DNA from: Candidatus Saccharimonadota bacterium | GTDB lineage: Bacteria; Patescibacteriota; Saccharimonadia; Saccharimonadales; Saccharimonadaceae | Reading direction: 5' to 3' | NCBI GenBank assembly: GCA_017510445.1 | Contig: JAFWNF010000007.1 | Coordinates: forward strand, 1-64,000 | Length of the DNA stretch: 64,000 bases | Shown: positions 1-9,889 of the stretch, piece by piece | Layout of the letters: each line of letters begins with the position of its first letter | How positions within the stretch are numbered: the stretch's first letter is position 1 | Translations under genes and position numbers: made by a program | The notes under the pieces: model-generated | Seen by the model: the letters and a program-made list of their open reading frames with translations, nothing else | Told to the model about the DNA's origin: nothing | The model's database searches: none

Positions 1-32
1 CATCCTGAACCAGGATCAAACTCTCCATTAAA
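1..32 (-). rRNA. rrs: 16S ribosomal RNA, 5' end only
   Basis: The minus strand reads AGAGTTTGATCCTGGTTCAG followed by GATG, the conserved first bases of bacterial 16S rRNA; the rest lies beyond the left edge. The mature 5' end is placed about 7 bases upstream of AGAGTTTG by analogy with other bacteria, so the boundary at 32 is approximate. The base after CTGG is T where most bacteria have C, which is a mismatch to the usual 27F primer. Confidence 0.93.
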
Positions 33-179
33 GACTCTAATGAGTCGAAAAATTTGAAAACTCAAATATAAAAGACTGACGATGATAAAATTCTCTAAAG
101 AATTTAAATTGCACAACTAAATTGTTAAAAATCTCTAAGGGTCAACAAAAATTCGTAAATAACTCCTTAGACTTTTTCC

Positions 180-208
180 ATCTTATCGCATCTCTAAAGA
201 TATGTCAA
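180..208 (-). promoter_or_regulatory. rRNA operon promoter
   Basis: On the minus strand TTGACA (203-208) and TAAGAT (180-185) are separated by exactly 17 bases and point at the 16S gene about 140 bases away. The leader between them contains TTTTTAACA near position 125, which resembles a boxA antitermination element. No other gene lies between the promoter and the rRNA. Confidence 0.75.
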
Positions 209-228
209 GGGTTTTTTCGAATTTTTTG

Positions 229-642
229 TTAAAAATTTGAACAAACATAAAAAACCGTTGCACCAATTATAAATCCAAGTATAGTTCCTACGGAAACTTC
301 TAGAAGTGTATGGCCTTCCGCAATTCTGATCGGCTTTGGAATTAATTTATTCAAAGCCTTTCCCTGCTCCCCAACCACATAGCGAACATTCATTGCATCA
401 TAGAGCACAATTGCCGTCACACATACTGCTAGTGCAAAAAGAGACGAATCTATTCCTTCAGAAAATCCAAGAAAAGTCGTTGCAGAAACAAGACTCGCCG
501 CATGCCCGGACGGCATATCACCAGACTTCACTAAATATTTCCAAACGTCTTTTTTCCCCTTAATTAGTGCAATTAAAAACTTTATCGCCTGCGCAATCAT
601 AAACCCGCAGATAAAAGCAATGATTATTTTTAGCCCATTCAT
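229..642 (-). CDS. Divergent PAP2 family membrane protein (YuiD-like)
   Basis: About 137 residues with hydrophobic helices at both ends and in the middle. The motif SGDMPSGHAA near residue 41 is the degenerate phosphatase signature of the DUF212/divergent PAP2 family, related to membrane lipid phosphatases but usually lacking part of the catalytic set; its substrate is unknown. The ATG at 642 was chosen over an upstream GTG because a -10 box TATAAT (649-654) ends exactly six bases before it, which predicts a leaderless message. The gene sits between gyrA and the rRNA promoter, with its promoter in the short gap after gyrA. Length and motif fit the family; function in this organism is not evident. 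Confidence 0.85.
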   Translation of the reverse strand: MNGLKIIIAFICGFMIAQAIKFLIALIKGKKDVWKYLVKSGDMPSGHAASLVSATTFLGFSEGIDSSLFALAVCVTAIVLYDAMNVRYVVGEQGKALNKLIPKPIRIAEGHTLLEVSVGTILGFIIGATVFYVCSNF

Positions 643-657
643 AACCACATTATATCA

Positions 658-3219
658 TTATTCGGTTTTTGTTTCACTTTTTGCTATTTCAGTAGCTTCA
701 TTATTTTCTTCATCAGGCAAAACAATACCAATCGAAGCAACCGTATCGCCTTCGCTCATTCTCATAATTCTCACTCCTTGGGTAGCACGTCCAAGCGTCG
801 GAATCTCTTTCATTGCAATTTTAATTGCCTGGCCTTTTGTTGACATTACGATCGCTTCTTTAGCCTCTTGATCAAGCGTATGAACCGCCACTATTGGACC
901 AGTTTTTGCGGTCACAGCAGCAACTTTTATGCCAACTCCACCTCTCTTATGAGCTGGGAAATTCGCAACCAAAGTAGCTTTTCCGTATCCGTTCGCCGAA
1001 ACAACAAGCAATTTTTGTTTCGGGTCAGTAACGACATCCATTCCAACAACTTCATCTTTTGGACGAAGTCTCATTCCACGTACGCCTCTTGCAGATCGCC
1101 CCATACTTCTCACATCAGCTTCATTAAATCGAATTGCTTGACCAGCAGATGTCGAAATTATAATCTCGTTTTTCCCCGTCGTCCCCTGAACCCACTTAAG
1201 TTCATCACCTTCATCGAGTTTTATCGCTATTAAACCATTCGAGCGAATGTTGAAGAAATCCTTAATCGGGCTCTTTTTAATCGTCCCCTTCTTCGTCGCC
1301 ATAAATAGATAGCCATCTTCAAGTCCCTCCCCCTGTTTAATAATCGCTGTTATCTTTTCATCTGGGTGCATATTGAGCATATTAACTGCTGCTGTTCCCT
1401 TTGCAGACAAAGAAGCTTGTGGCACTTCATAGGCTTTCAAACGGAAAATCCTACCTTGAGACGTAAAGAATAACAAGAAATCATGAGAGTTCGCCGTGAT
1501 AATTTGAGAAATGACATCTTCCTCTTTTGTTGTCATACCTCGTTTTCCTTTTCCGCCTCTGTTTTGACGACGGAATTCAGCCTGAGGAACTCTCTTCATA
1601 TAATTCTCTGTTGTAAGGAGAATTACACTTTCTTCTTCTGGGATTAACTCTTCTTCAGAAAACTTACCAACTTCATGATTAATAATCTTACTTCTTCTCT
1701 CGTCGCCATACTTTTCCTTGGCAGCAAGAAGTTCCTCTTTAACGACATTCAAAACTTTCTTTTCGTCAGCCAAAATTTCCTCGAGTTTCTTGATCAGTTC
1801 ATGAATTTCCTTAAGTTCTGCTTCGATCTTATCTCTTTCAAGACCTTGGAGTCTACGAAGTTGCATCTGTAAAATAGCTTGCGCTTGAATTTCAGATAGG
1901 CCGAATCTCTTCATCAACTGTTTATCCGCATCATCATAACTTGCACGAATCACTTTAATAATCTCATCGATGTTATCTAGCGCAATCTTCAAACCTTCCA
2001 AGATATGAGCACGTTCTTTTGCTTTCTTAAGATCAAATTCTGTTCGACGACGCACAACTTTTTGACGATGTTTAATAAACTCTGCCAAAATTTCCTTAAG
2101 ACCCAAAATTCTCGGCTGAATTCCATCAATAAGCGCCAACATATTATAGTGAAATGTTGTTTGAAGTGGAGTCATCTTATAAAGCTGATTCAAAATTTTC
2201 TTCGGGAAAGCGTCCTTCTTAAGTTCAATAACTACGCGAACCTTACCGCGAGCAGATTCGTCTCTGGCATCCGATATATGATCAAGTTTTTTACTCAAAA
2301 CTAGCTCACGTACTTTCTCAATAAACGCCTCTTTACTCATTCCATACGGAACTTCCGTAATTACAATATTGTATCTGCCACCTTTTCGTTCCTCGATATT
2401 AGCTACAGCACGAATCGTCACCGATCCCTTCCCAGTTGCATAGGCCTGTTTCATTGGCGCACCACCATAGACCTCTGCTCCTGTTGGAAAATCTGGACCT
2501 TTAACATGCTTCATCAGTTCATCGAGCGTAATCTCTGGATTATCGATTTGCGCTACCGTGGCATCAACCAATTCTCCAAGGTTGTGTGGTGGAATATTGG
2601 TTGCCATACCAACCGCAATACCCATCTGACCATTAAGAAGAATATTAGGAAGGGCCGCTGGCAAAACCACTGGCTCTTGTTCCGTACCATCAAAGTTATC
2701 TCTAAAATCGACTGTATCTTTCTCAATATCCGTCAGAAGTTCTGCCCCGACTTTATCCATCCTGGCCTCCGTATAGCGGTAGGCCGCTGGTTCATCACCA
2801 TCCATCGAGCCAAAGTTGCCTTGTCCTTCTATCAAGGTATAACGCATCTTCCAAGGCTGCGCGAGATTCACCATCGCCATATAGATAGACGAATCACCAT
2901 GTGGGTGGTATTTACCCATGACGTCACCTACGATACGAGCGGACTTTACTGTAGCGTGTGGAGCCTTCCAACCATTTTTATTCATCGTATACAAAATACG
3001 ACGATTAACTGGCTTAAGACCGTCTCTTACATCAGGAAGTGCACGATCAACAATGACCGACATTGAATATCTCAGGAAGTAATCCTCCATCGTATTTTCA
3101 ACAGTGCGGACTTCAATTCCTTTTTCTTTCACTACTTCTCCCTCTATAGATTCTGTAGATTCGATAATCTCCTTTTTATCGTCTTCGATGTTTTCCATTT
3201 TCTTATTTTCCTCTGTCAT
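658..3219 (-). CDS. gyrA: DNA gyrase subunit A
   Basis: An 853-residue type IIA topoisomerase subunit that cuts and rejoins DNA in the GyrA2GyrB2 complex. The N-terminal winged-helix and tower region is intact, with the active-site tyrosine in [10 protein letters not shown] at about residue 142. The C-terminal beta-pinwheel carries a GyrA box ([11 protein letters not shown]), which favours gyrase over ParC and so implies negative supercoiling activity. An acidic tail follows. The start is fixed by AGGAGGAATT just upstream. The gene follows gyrB by 8 bases and is evidently co-transcribed with it. Confidence 0.98.
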   Translation of the reverse strand: MTEENKKMENIEDDKKEIIESTESIEGEVVKEKGIEVRTVENTMEDYFLRYSMSVIVDRALPDVRDGLKPVNRRILYTMNKNGWKAPHATVKSARIVGDVMGKYHPHGDSSIYMAMVNLAQPWKMRYTLIEGQGNFGSMDGDEPAAYRYTEARMDKVGAELLTDIEKDTVDFRDNFDGTEQEPVVLPAALPNILLNGQMGIAVGMATNIPPHNLGELVDATVAQIDNPEITLDELMKHVKGPDFPTGAEVYGGAPMKQAYATGKGSVTIRAVANIEERKGGRYNIVITEVPYGMSKEAFIEKVRELVLSKKLDHISDARDESARGKVRVVIELKKDAFPKKILNQLYKMTPLQTTFHYNMLALIDGIQPRILGLKEILAEFIKHRQKVVRRRTEFDLKKAKERAHILEGLKIALDNIDEIIKVIRASYDDADKQLMKRFGLSEIQAQAILQMQLRRLQGLERDKIEAELKEIHELIKKLEEILADEKKVLNVVKEELLAAKEKYGDERRSKIINHEVGKFSEEELIPEEESVILLTTENYMKRVPQAEFRRQNRGGKGKRGMTTKEEDVISQIITANSHDFLLFFTSQGRIFRLKAYEVPQASLSAKGTAAVNMLNMHPDEKITAIIKQGEGLEDGYLFMATKKGTIKKSPIKDFFNIRSNGLIAIKLDEGDELKWVQGTTGKNEIIISTSAGQAIRFNEADVRSMGRSARGVRGMRLRPKDEVVGMDVVTDPKQKLLVVSANGYGKATLVANFPAHKRGGVGIKVAAVTAKTGPIVAVHTLDQEAKEAIVMSTKGQAIKIAMKEIPTLGRATQGVRIMRMSEGDTVASIGIVLPDEENNEATEIAKSETKTE

Positions 3220-3227
3220 AATTCCTC

Positions 3228-5222
3228 CTAAAAGTCCAAATCGTTAAGGTCAACCGAAGCCGCCCTAGATTGTATAAAGTTTTTTCTCAGATCTGCTTGA
3301 TCACCCATCAGTTTCGTAAAAATCGCGTCTGCTTTCTCGGCATCTTCAATATTTACCCTGACTAAAATACGATTTTCAGGATTCATTGTGGTTTCCCAAA
3401 GCTGTGAAGCATCCATTTCGCCAAGACCTTTAAACCTCTGTTGTGCGGTATATCCAGCCTGTTTGAATCTCTCCGCTTCCTCATCAATTTTTACGCCATT
3501 CGCTTTTCGTTCGGCAATCTTCTCTGTTAATGTTTTTTCAAGCGCATCTTCATCATAGATATAATCAATCTTGCGACTTGAGCCAGTGCCCTTAATCAAA
3601 CCAAATAGTGGCGGTTTCGCAAGATAAACATGACCTTGTTTAATCACCTCTGGCATATATCTAAAGAAGAACGTAAGAAGCAGTGTTGAAATATGTGATC
3701 CATCCACATCAGCATCAGTCATAAATACAATCTTATGATAGCGGAGTCCTTCAATATTAAACTGTTCACCAATACCTACGCCAAGCCCCTTTATTAGAGA
3801 GACTAGCTCGGCATTAGCTAACATTTTATCTAGCCTTGCGCGCTCAGTGTTAAGCACCTTACCACGGAGCGGCAAAATTGCCTGAATCTTCGAATCACGT
3901 CCCTCTTTTGCGGAACCGGCCGCCGAATTACCCTCGACAATAAAGAGTTCGCAGTCTTCAGCGTGGCGAGAAGAACAATCAGCAAGCTTTGAAGGGAGAT
4001 TTAGTCCTTCAAACGCCCCTTTGCGAATTACGTTATCGCGTGCCGCTCTTGCTGCCTTACGTGCTCTCGCAGCCAAAGTAGCTTTAGAAACAATTTTCTT
4101 CGCAATCGCAGGATTCTCTTCAAGATAATAACCAAAATACTCGGACATTACCTTATCGACATAACCACGAACCTCTGGATTACCCAGTTTGTTCTTGGTT
4201 TGACCTTCAAACTGTGGATCAGGAAGTTTAACTAGAATAACAGCCGTAAGACCCTCTTTAATGTCGTCTCCAGTCAAATTGTCTTCTTTCTCCTTCAGAA
4301 GCCCATTCTTGCGCGCATAATCGTTTATAGTGCGGTTTAAAGCCGTTCTAAAGCCAACTACATGCATACCGCCATCCGGCGTCAAAACGTTATTAGCGAA
4401 TGGCTTCATAATCTCTGCATATGTATCATTATATTGGACGGCAATTTCTACTTCTGAATCTTCTATTTTCTTTTCGACATAAAAGATATCGTCTGAAAGG
4501 ACTTCTTTGCCATTATTCAGCCTTTTTACATAACTTTTGATCCCGCCCTCGAAGTAGAACGATTCTTTTGCTCCAGTTCTTTCATCTTTTACACTGATTA
4601 GAACCCCTTTTGTAAGATATGCTTGGTGTCTTGCATAATTCGAAACCCAAGAATAATCAAAAGTAGTAGTTTCTTTGAAGATTGTCTCGTCAGGATAGAA
4701 AGTAATGCTCGTTCCCTGTTTTTCTGTTTTTCCAATCACCTTAAACGGCACGTCTGTTTTCCCAACACTAAACTCAACATGATGAATCTTTCCGTCACGA
4801 TAAACTTCTGCAACCATATGTTTAGAAAGCGCATTCACCACCGAAGAACCAACACCGTGAAGACCTGATGAAACTTTATAGCCACCATCGCCGAATTTAC
4901 CACCAGCGTGAAGTACGGTTAAAACGGTTTCTAGTGTAGACAACTTGGTTTTCGGATGAACATCCACTGGAATACCACGTCCGTTATCTTCTACTCGAAC
5001 CCCACCATCATTTAAGATAGTTATTTCTACCTTATTGGCAAATCCAGCAATCGCCTCATCAATTGAGTTGTCAGCGATTTCTTTGATTAGATGATGTAGC
5101 CCATCATAACCCGTAGAGCCAATATACATACCTGGACGCAATCGAACAGGTTCAAGCCCCTCAAGCACTCTAATTTCCGACGAATCATAAACATCGCCGC
5201 CATTTTTTGTCGGTTCAGACAT
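3228..5222 (-). CDS. gyrB: DNA gyrase subunit B
   Basis: A 664-residue ATPase and TOPRIM subunit of gyrase. The GHKL ATPase domain is visible from about residue 20 to 220 (DNSIDEAIAG, DNGRGIP, GLHGVGSSVVNALS). The TOPRIM domain begins at EGNSAAGSAKEGR (most GyrBs have EGDSAGGSA; the catalytic Glu is kept, the next acid is Asn) and contains the metal motif DADVDGSH. The C-terminal gyrB/parE tail with RFKGLGEMDASQLWETTMNP is complete. GAGGTAATTT precedes the ATG. The gene heads the gyrB-gyrA operon from a TTGAAA/TATACT promoter at 5254-5282. Confidence 0.98.
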   Translation of the reverse strand: MSEPTKNGGDVYDSSEIRVLEGLEPVRLRPGMYIGSTGYDGLHHLIKEIADNSIDEAIAGFANKVEITILNDGGVRVEDNGRGIPVDVHPKTKLSTLETVLTVLHAGGKFGDGGYKVSSGLHGVGSSVVNALSKHMVAEVYRDGKIHHVEFSVGKTDVPFKVIGKTEKQGTSITFYPDETIFKETTTFDYSWVSNYARHQAYLTKGVLISVKDERTGAKESFYFEGGIKSYVKRLNNGKEVLSDDIFYVEKKIEDSEVEIAVQYNDTYAEIMKPFANNVLTPDGGMHVVGFRTALNRTINDYARKNGLLKEKEDNLTGDDIKEGLTAVILVKLPDPQFEGQTKNKLGNPEVRGYVDKVMSEYFGYYLEENPAIAKKIVSKATLAARARKAARAARDNVIRKGAFEGLNLPSKLADCSSRHAEDCELFIVEGNSAAGSAKEGRDSKIQAILPLRGKVLNTERARLDKMLANAELVSLIKGLGVGIGEQFNIEGLRYHKIVFMTDADVDGSHISTLLLTFFFRYMPEVIKQGHVYLAKPPLFGLIKGTGSSRKIDYIYDEDALEKTLTEKIAERKANGVKIDEEAERFKQAGYTAQQRFKGLGEMDASQLWETTMNPENRILVRVNIEDAEKADAIFTKLMGDQADLRKNFIQSRAASVDLNDLDF

Positions 5223-5253
5223 AAATTACCTCAACTTATCAAATTACCATCCC

Positions 5254-5282
5254 AGTATACCCCTATTTTTTTATTTTTTCAA
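5254..5282 (-). promoter_or_regulatory. gyrB-gyrA promoter
   Basis: On the minus strand TTGAAA (5277-5282) and TATACT (5254-5259) have a 17-base spacer. The predicted start gives a leader of about 25 bases containing the Shine-Dalgarno sequence of gyrB. The promoter abuts the stop of the upstream ATPase gene. Confidence 0.7.
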
Positions 5283-5287
5283 GGGTA

Positions 5288-8158
5288 TTATCTTAATTTA
5301 ATCACACCTTCTTGAGAAGAACTGTTTAGATCAACTTTTACCTTCTTGCCATGGACCAGTTGTGGCTCCTTTACGGGGCTGTTATTGGCGCTATCATTTG
5401 CGCTAATACTTTGTTTTTCAGTTGGCTTATTCAATTCGGCACTCGGCTGTTCTGCCTTATCTTCCCTTTCCAGTTCATCAAATATCGCTTCTAAAGTGTC
5501 TGCTTTTTTCTCTGGCTTTATAGTGTTATCAGCTTTAGGACCATTCCCCGGTTTTTTCTCAATCTCTTTCTTTTTTTTCATCCATTCCGCCAAAAAATCT
5601 TCTTTATCTTCTCCTGCCTCAGTTTTTTTGTTTGCCACCATTTTCGCTCCTAAGCTACCATCAGCTCTAGGTTCTGCCTTCTCTTCAACTGAATCTTTTT
5701 TTTGCTCAGCCTTGTTAGACTGTCTTTCCCTAATCTCAGCCTCAACTTCCGCTCTGGTTCTACCATATTTAGAGGCCGTATAAATTTTCAGGCTCTTCAT
5801 CAATTCTTCGCTCGCTTCACCCATAGGAGGAGGAAGGCTGATTGTGAACGGTGAACTTGGCATCCCAAAAATCATTACTTTACAAATTGCTTGGTGGTTC
5901 GCAGTTTTCGTCAAATCTTCTGCCGTGAATACAGGTGTAAACGCTTTCACCATCAGATCCGCATCCGTAACACCGATACGGCCACACATGATTGTTCCGA
6001 CGTTACCTAAAAGTGCTTCCCTAATCTTGTCCGTTAACTGCGTCATAAATTGGTTTGCAACAATAAGATTCAAACGATACTTTCTAGCCTCTGATAGAAT
6101 CGACTCAAAGCTGTCAGTTGCGAAGTTCTGAAACTCATCCACATAAAGACAAAAGTCCTTACGTTCATGTTCTGGGATATCCTGTCTCGACATAGCCGCC
6201 TGCTGGAATTTCATAACAAAAATCATACCGAGAAGGTTCGCATTGATATCTCCTAATCTACCCTTAGATAGATTGACAAGGAAAATCTTCTTATTATCCA
6301 TAATTTCGCGAATATTAAACCCAGACTTTATTTGCCCTAAAGTGTTTCGCATAATTGTATTTGAAAGAAATGGCCCCCATTTAGAAGCAAACCAAGTAAT
6401 CACTTCGCCCGCATCGTTCGACCTCTGTGAAGCTGGAAACTCTTTTGTCCAATAATCGTATACCGCTTTATCTGTTACATATTTTAGCTTTTCTTTTACG
6501 AATTCCGGATCCGTAAAACATTGTGGAATATCGATAAATGTTGCTCCTGCCGGATCAGCCATGAGAAGAAGTGCGGCATTTCTAAACATATGTTGCCCTC
6601 TCGGACCAAAGAACCCCTGATTACTAGGATCAAAAAGGCTTTGAAGCATCGATATACCCTCTTGAACAATAAAGTCTTTTTGATCGTCATTAGTAAATTC
6701 AAACATATTCATGCCTACAGGATGTTCGATATCTGCAGGGTCAAAATAGATCACGTCGTCAATTCTTTCTTTCGGCACTCTCTGTAGAATAGCTTCAACG
6801 GCATCGCCGTGCGGGTCAATAAATGCAAACCCTTTTCCATCACACATATCTTGAAACGCCAAATTTTCGAGAAAAACAGATTTACCCATACCAGTCTGAC
6901 CAATTACGTACATATGCCTTCTTCTGTCGTCATCGCTTAGATATATTTTCTTCTGTTCGCCTCTGAATTCATTAACACCGAGGAAGAGACCTTCTGTCGC
7001 TAATTTTGCAGGACCGTCCACTTGCTTTGTTAACTGTCTTTCAACCTGGCTTGTAGGAATATCTTTCTGTTCTGGCAAGTGAAAAATTGTTGAAAGCTCA
7101 ACGCTATTTAAAATATTTGAACGCTCACTTAAAGGAAATGTTCTAAGAATATAATCGCGCGAAAGTTTTTTAGTATCTCCGATTGTATCTACTCTGAAAC
7201 CGTTATAAATAGGCGAATCAAATTGAGAAAAAGCCGTTGCTACTCCGCTCAAAATTGCTTCCGAACGAGGTTTATTCGTCGTGCTAACGACAATTCTAAC
7301 CAGCGTTTCAAACGCTGGAAATTTCGTTTTGTTCTCAATTGCAGTTACTTCCTCCTGTTGAAGATTTGTTAGTGGCTTTTTTTCTTCAATTTCCTCTTTG
7401 CTTCTCTCATTAGGTGGTCTAAATGGCGCCTCAACAATATCCGCAAATAAGTTGCCAGCCCCCGTAAACACGGTTTTCTTTGAGGTCCCCTCTTTGATAT
7501 TCTGCACGCGTTCTAATGCGCCTTTCGACCAACTGCTTTTTGCTGGCCTAATAAGAATTTGAATCCCAACACCTTCACCCTCTTTAGCTGTCGACATCGC
7601 GCCCAGAATTGCTAAGCTTCCGTCTCTCTTAGAATCCTCATATGTATTAATTGGATAACAATACTCCTTTTTTAACCTCAGTTCACACCCTGCTACGCCA
7701 TTCACTTTTCCTTCCTCGGAAAAAATATTGGCTCTTGTAGAGATTTCCAGCCTGGCTGTAGGGTACGCAGAAATAACCGCCTGTTTCATTATTTCGACCT
7801 TATCATTCGGAACTAAAGTATAGTATTTTATTAGCCCGTTCATCGCGACAATCTCAAACGAAACGTGATCCTGCCCATAAATCTTTGCCTTTAGGCCCTT
7901 AGTTGTCATAGATGCCAAAATAGAATACATCACTTGCGCCTGAGAAATTGCTTCATTCGTAATGTCTCTTTCGTCTCGGCTTCCAGTCTGAATGTCGTCT
8001 GTCGTGGGTGGCAAATGAATTAATAGCGGAGTCATCTTTATCCCGCGCTCAAAATTCCTTTTTTCTCTTACTCTTTTCAGAAAAACTAGCGCCACGATCA
8101 CAGAGGCAAGAATCGCCACCGCTACCAACCCAATAATAATCCAAACCCACCCTTCCAT
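5288..8158 (-). CDS. Type IV secretion/conjugation-type coupling ATPase
   Basis: A 956-residue protein of the VirD4/TraG-VirB4-like ATPase class seen widely in CPR genomes. A single N-terminal transmembrane helix (about residues 4-28) anchors it. The region to about 330 is a CPR-specific N-terminal domain. The RecA-like core has Walker A GQTGMGKS at about 417-424, then FIDPHGD, and Walker B LYVDEF near 669, followed by GRIGVTDADLM. The last 180 residues are charged and low-complexity (Lys/Glu-rich, probably disordered). No relaxase or other T4SS component is in the window, so DNA or protein export at the membrane is inferred from the family. Two small genes lie immediately upstream on the same strand and may be functionally linked. 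Confidence 0.85.
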   Translation of the reverse strand: MEGWVWIIIGLVAVAILASVIVALVFLKRVREKRNFERGIKMTPLLIHLPPTTDDIQTGSRDERDITNEAISQAQVMYSILASMTTKGLKAKIYGQDHVSFEIVAMNGLIKYYTLVPNDKVEIMKQAVISAYPTARLEISTRANIFSEEGKVNGVAGCELRLKKEYCYPINTYEDSKRDGSLAILGAMSTAKEGEGVGIQILIRPAKSSWSKGALERVQNIKEGTSKKTVFTGAGNLFADIVEAPFRPPNERSKEEIEEKKPLTNLQQEEVTAIENKTKFPAFETLVRIVVSTTNKPRSEAILSGVATAFSQFDSPIYNGFRVDTIGDTKKLSRDYILRTFPLSERSNILNSVELSTIFHLPEQKDIPTSQVERQLTKQVDGPAKLATEGLFLGVNEFRGEQKKIYLSDDDRRRHMYVIGQTGMGKSVFLENLAFQDMCDGKGFAFIDPHGDAVEAILQRVPKERIDDVIYFDPADIEHPVGMNMFEFTNDDQKDFIVQEGISMLQSLFDPSNQGFFGPRGQHMFRNAALLLMADPAGATFIDIPQCFTDPEFVKEKLKYVTDKAVYDYWTKEFPASQRSNDAGEVITWFASKWGPFLSNTIMRNTLGQIKSGFNIREIMDNKKIFLVNLSKGRLGDINANLLGMIFVMKFQQAAMSRQDIPEHERKDFCLYVDEFQNFATDSFESILSEARKYRLNLIVANQFMTQLTDKIREALLGNVGTIMCGRIGVTDADLMVKAFTPVFTAEDLTKTANHQAICKVMIFGMPSSPFTISLPPPMGEASEELMKSLKIYTASKYGRTRAEVEAEIRERQSNKAEQKKDSVEEKAEPRADGSLGAKMVANKKTEAGEDKEDFLAEWMKKKKEIEKKPGNGPKADNTIKPEKKADTLEAIFDELEREDKAEQPSAELNKPTEKQSISANDSANNSPVKEPQLVHGKKVKVDLNSSSQEGVIKLR

Positions 8159-8161
8159 AAC

Positions 8162-8554
8162 CTAAGCAGCCTTTTTCATATTTCCGTTAATTTCTTCGAA
8201 TAATTCTTGGATTGCATCATTCAAATTATAAGGATCCTCGCTTGCTCTCACTATCGCTCCTCTCATATCTCTATAATTACCATTTCCAAATTTACCATTA
8301 TTCCCAAAGTCGCGAATCATTGAATTCGCCACCTCACTGTCTCCTTTAAGGCTTTCCTCAGGGGGCATTTCCATCACAATCTTTTCGTTAGAAACACCAG
8401 ATTCAGCTATTTTTTGTATCGCGTCAACTGTCGTATCTACATTTTTTTCTGGAGAGACAACCTGGGATGCATTTTGTGCCTCAAGATCACTTTTAACTTC
8501 TAGCCCACCTAGTTGGTTGTTTTGTCTATCTGGAAATTGGATAATATTGCCCAT
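8162..8554 (-). CDS. Hypothetical protein adjacent to the coupling ATPase
   Basis: A 130-residue, mostly polar protein with no transmembrane segment and no motif I recognise. It begins MGNIIQFPDRQNN and has a low-complexity N-terminal half rich in Ser, Val, Glu and Asn; the C-terminal 50 residues (from MIRDFGNNGKFG) look more structured. A -10-like TAGAAT (8561-8566) ends six bases before the ATG, so a leaderless start is likely. The stop is 4 bases from the ATPase start, suggesting an accessory factor of that protein. Function unknown. Confidence 0.72.
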   Translation of the reverse strand: MGNIIQFPDRQNNQLGGLEVKSDLEAQNASQVVSPEKNVDTTVDAIQKIAESGVSNEKIVMEMPPEESLKGDSEVANSMIRDFGNNGKFGNGNYRDMRGAIVRASEDPYNLNDAIQELFEEINGNMKKAA

Positions 8555-8558
8555 ATGC

Positions 8559-8921
8559 TTATTCTACCATATTTATCTTCTTTTTTACTAAAAAACATCC
8601 CAGAAACACAAACAAAATAGCAATCAAAACCGATCCGATATTAAAAATTTCAAATGCCCGCATAAGAAGCAAAATAATTGGACCAAACGCCAAAATTACA
8701 GAATAGAAAAAATCCAATCTCTTGCTCCTCTTTTTCCCCTTTAAGACCGCACGGATTATACAAACGAGAAAATAAAAAAGACCAAACAAAAAAACATACA
8801 ACGCCACAAAAAAAATCAAAACCCCTAAAGGCCCGATTTCAGATGGAGAAGTATAATTTAGAAAAAACAACATCAAGATAAGCGATAAAACACCAAGAAA
8901 CAGAACATACTTCTTTTGCAT
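8559..8921 (-). CDS. Small four-helix membrane protein, hypothetical
   Basis: About 120 residues with four hydrophobic segments (roughly residues 5-22, 31-55, 72-88 and 93-110) separated by a Lys/Arg-rich loop (KGKKRSKR). There is no recognisable domain. The ATG at 8921 is chosen because TATAAT (8928-8933) ends six bases upstream; an in-frame ATG two codons earlier lies between the box and this start. It leads a minus-strand cluster with the 130-residue protein and the coupling ATPase. Confidence 0.62.
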   Translation of the reverse strand: MQKKYVLFLGVLSLILMLFFLNYTSPSEIGPLGVLIFFVALYVFLFGLFYFLVCIIRAVLKGKKRSKRLDFFYSVILAFGPIILLLMRAFEIFNIGSVLIAILFVFLGCFLVKKKINMVE

Positions 8922-8933
8922 AAGCATATTATA

Positions 8934-9250
8934 TCACAAATTATCCCCACAAGTAATTTTATGGAGTCAGAGTGGTGAGTTATCCGGCCAAAAATACATT
9001 ACTATAAGCCGCAACTCTTCCCCACTCACGACTCTTTGACTGCTTCACATAAGTGAAGCTCATCCTTATCAGTTCTCTCTCTGTTCTATTATTTTTTACA
9101 AGGTACTAACTTTGAGATAAACCAACGCGCTCATTAGTGAGCTTTAGGTAATTCCTATTGTAATTTATGGCTAGAAATTACCTTTTAGATCACTAATCTT
9201 TTCACTTCTATTTATATTTCATCTTTTTCCTTCTTTATTTTTGTCTTTTG
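8934..9250 (-). other. Gene-free structured interval, possible RNA leader or ncRNA
   Basis: No credible ORF. The segment 8962-9031 folds back on itself: GAGTC, GTGG, TGAGTT and CGGC on the left pair in order with GCCG, AACTC, CCAC and GACTC on the right. Further hairpins are GCTTCACATAAGTGAAGC (about 9043-9060) and GGTAATT...AATTACC (about 9148-9183). A minus-strand promoter candidate (TTGAAT/TAATAT, 17-base spacer, 9259-9287) would transcribe the whole interval towards the gene at 8921. I see no match to SRP RNA, 6S RNA or a known riboswitch. Confidence 0.4.
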
Positions 9251-9258
9251 ACAAATTC

Positions 9259-9287
9259 ATATTACCATAAACAATAAAAAAATTCAA
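9259..9287 (-). promoter_or_regulatory. Putative promoter for structured interval
   Basis: Minus strand TTGAAT (9282-9287), 17-base spacer, TAATAT (9259-9264). In such AT-rich DNA this may be chance, but it is correctly placed to transcribe the folded region 8934-9250. Confidence 0.4.
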
Positions 9288-9854
9288 CCCTTTTATTCAA
9301 AATTATGTTGTAATTTTTACAACATAATTGTATTTTTATCTTATCTATTCACAACTCATACTGTTGTTTTTTTTACAACAAAAACAGCCTTTCCTCACGT
9401 TTTTTATATTCAAATAGTCCTATTTTGGTTAAAAATAGTATCGTTTTTTGTTATTGAAGTCCGAACAAAAATTTTCTAAAATTTCAAATTTTAGATTTAT
9501 GTTTTTTGTGAATATTAACTAATTTTCGGATCGTTTGATTTTACAAAAAATACACAATAAAAATCAAATCATTTTTTTGTTTAATTTTTTTAATTGTTTT
9601 ATTTTATTTTTTTCAAAATTTGAATCGTAAATAAAAAAATAAAATACAGCCTCATTGGTTTTTTCAATTTTTGTTTTAAAAAAATTTTTTAAATTTTATT
9701 ATAATTAAAAATTTTCAAAAAATCTAAAGCACAAAATGCAAAACGTTTCTTTAAAAACATTCTTGTATAAAAAACGATTCATTTTTTCATAAATTTCATA
9801 AAAATGGTTGTGGAAAACTCTCAAAAAAATCTTAAAAATTCTTCAAAAAAACTA
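9288..9854. other. Extremely AT-rich gene-free region with palindromes
   Basis: Nearly 570 bases with no ORF, built of A and T runs. A perfect 13-base inverted repeat (AATTATGTTGTAA, three T, then its complement) occupies 9301-9329, and a second TGTTGT...ACAACA dyad sits at 9362-9380. One TTTTCCACAA (minus strand, about 9803-9812) resembles a DnaA box variant. Neither dnaA nor a box cluster is present, so an origin is only a possibility. Confidence 0.5.
9301..9329. repeat. Perfect 13-bp inverted repeat
   Basis: The left arm AATTATGTTGTAA and its exact reverse complement are separated by three T residues. The TTGTAA/TTACAA core recurs as a looser dyad 33 bases further right. It could be a dimeric regulator site or a cruciform-forming element. 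Confidence 0.7.
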
Positions 9855-9883
9855 TTGACACAAGCATTTTTCTGCGATATTAT
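9855..9883 (+). promoter_or_regulatory. Strong promoter of a small transcript
   Basis: TTGACA (9855-9860), 17-base spacer, TATTAT (9878-9883). No coding sequence lies before the terminator ending at 10006. Confidence 0.75.
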
Positions 9884-9889
9884 AGGGGT

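Noticed and set aside
8962-9031. SRP (4.5S) RNA
   Set aside because: The conserved GGAA tetraloop and AGCAG internal loop are absent.
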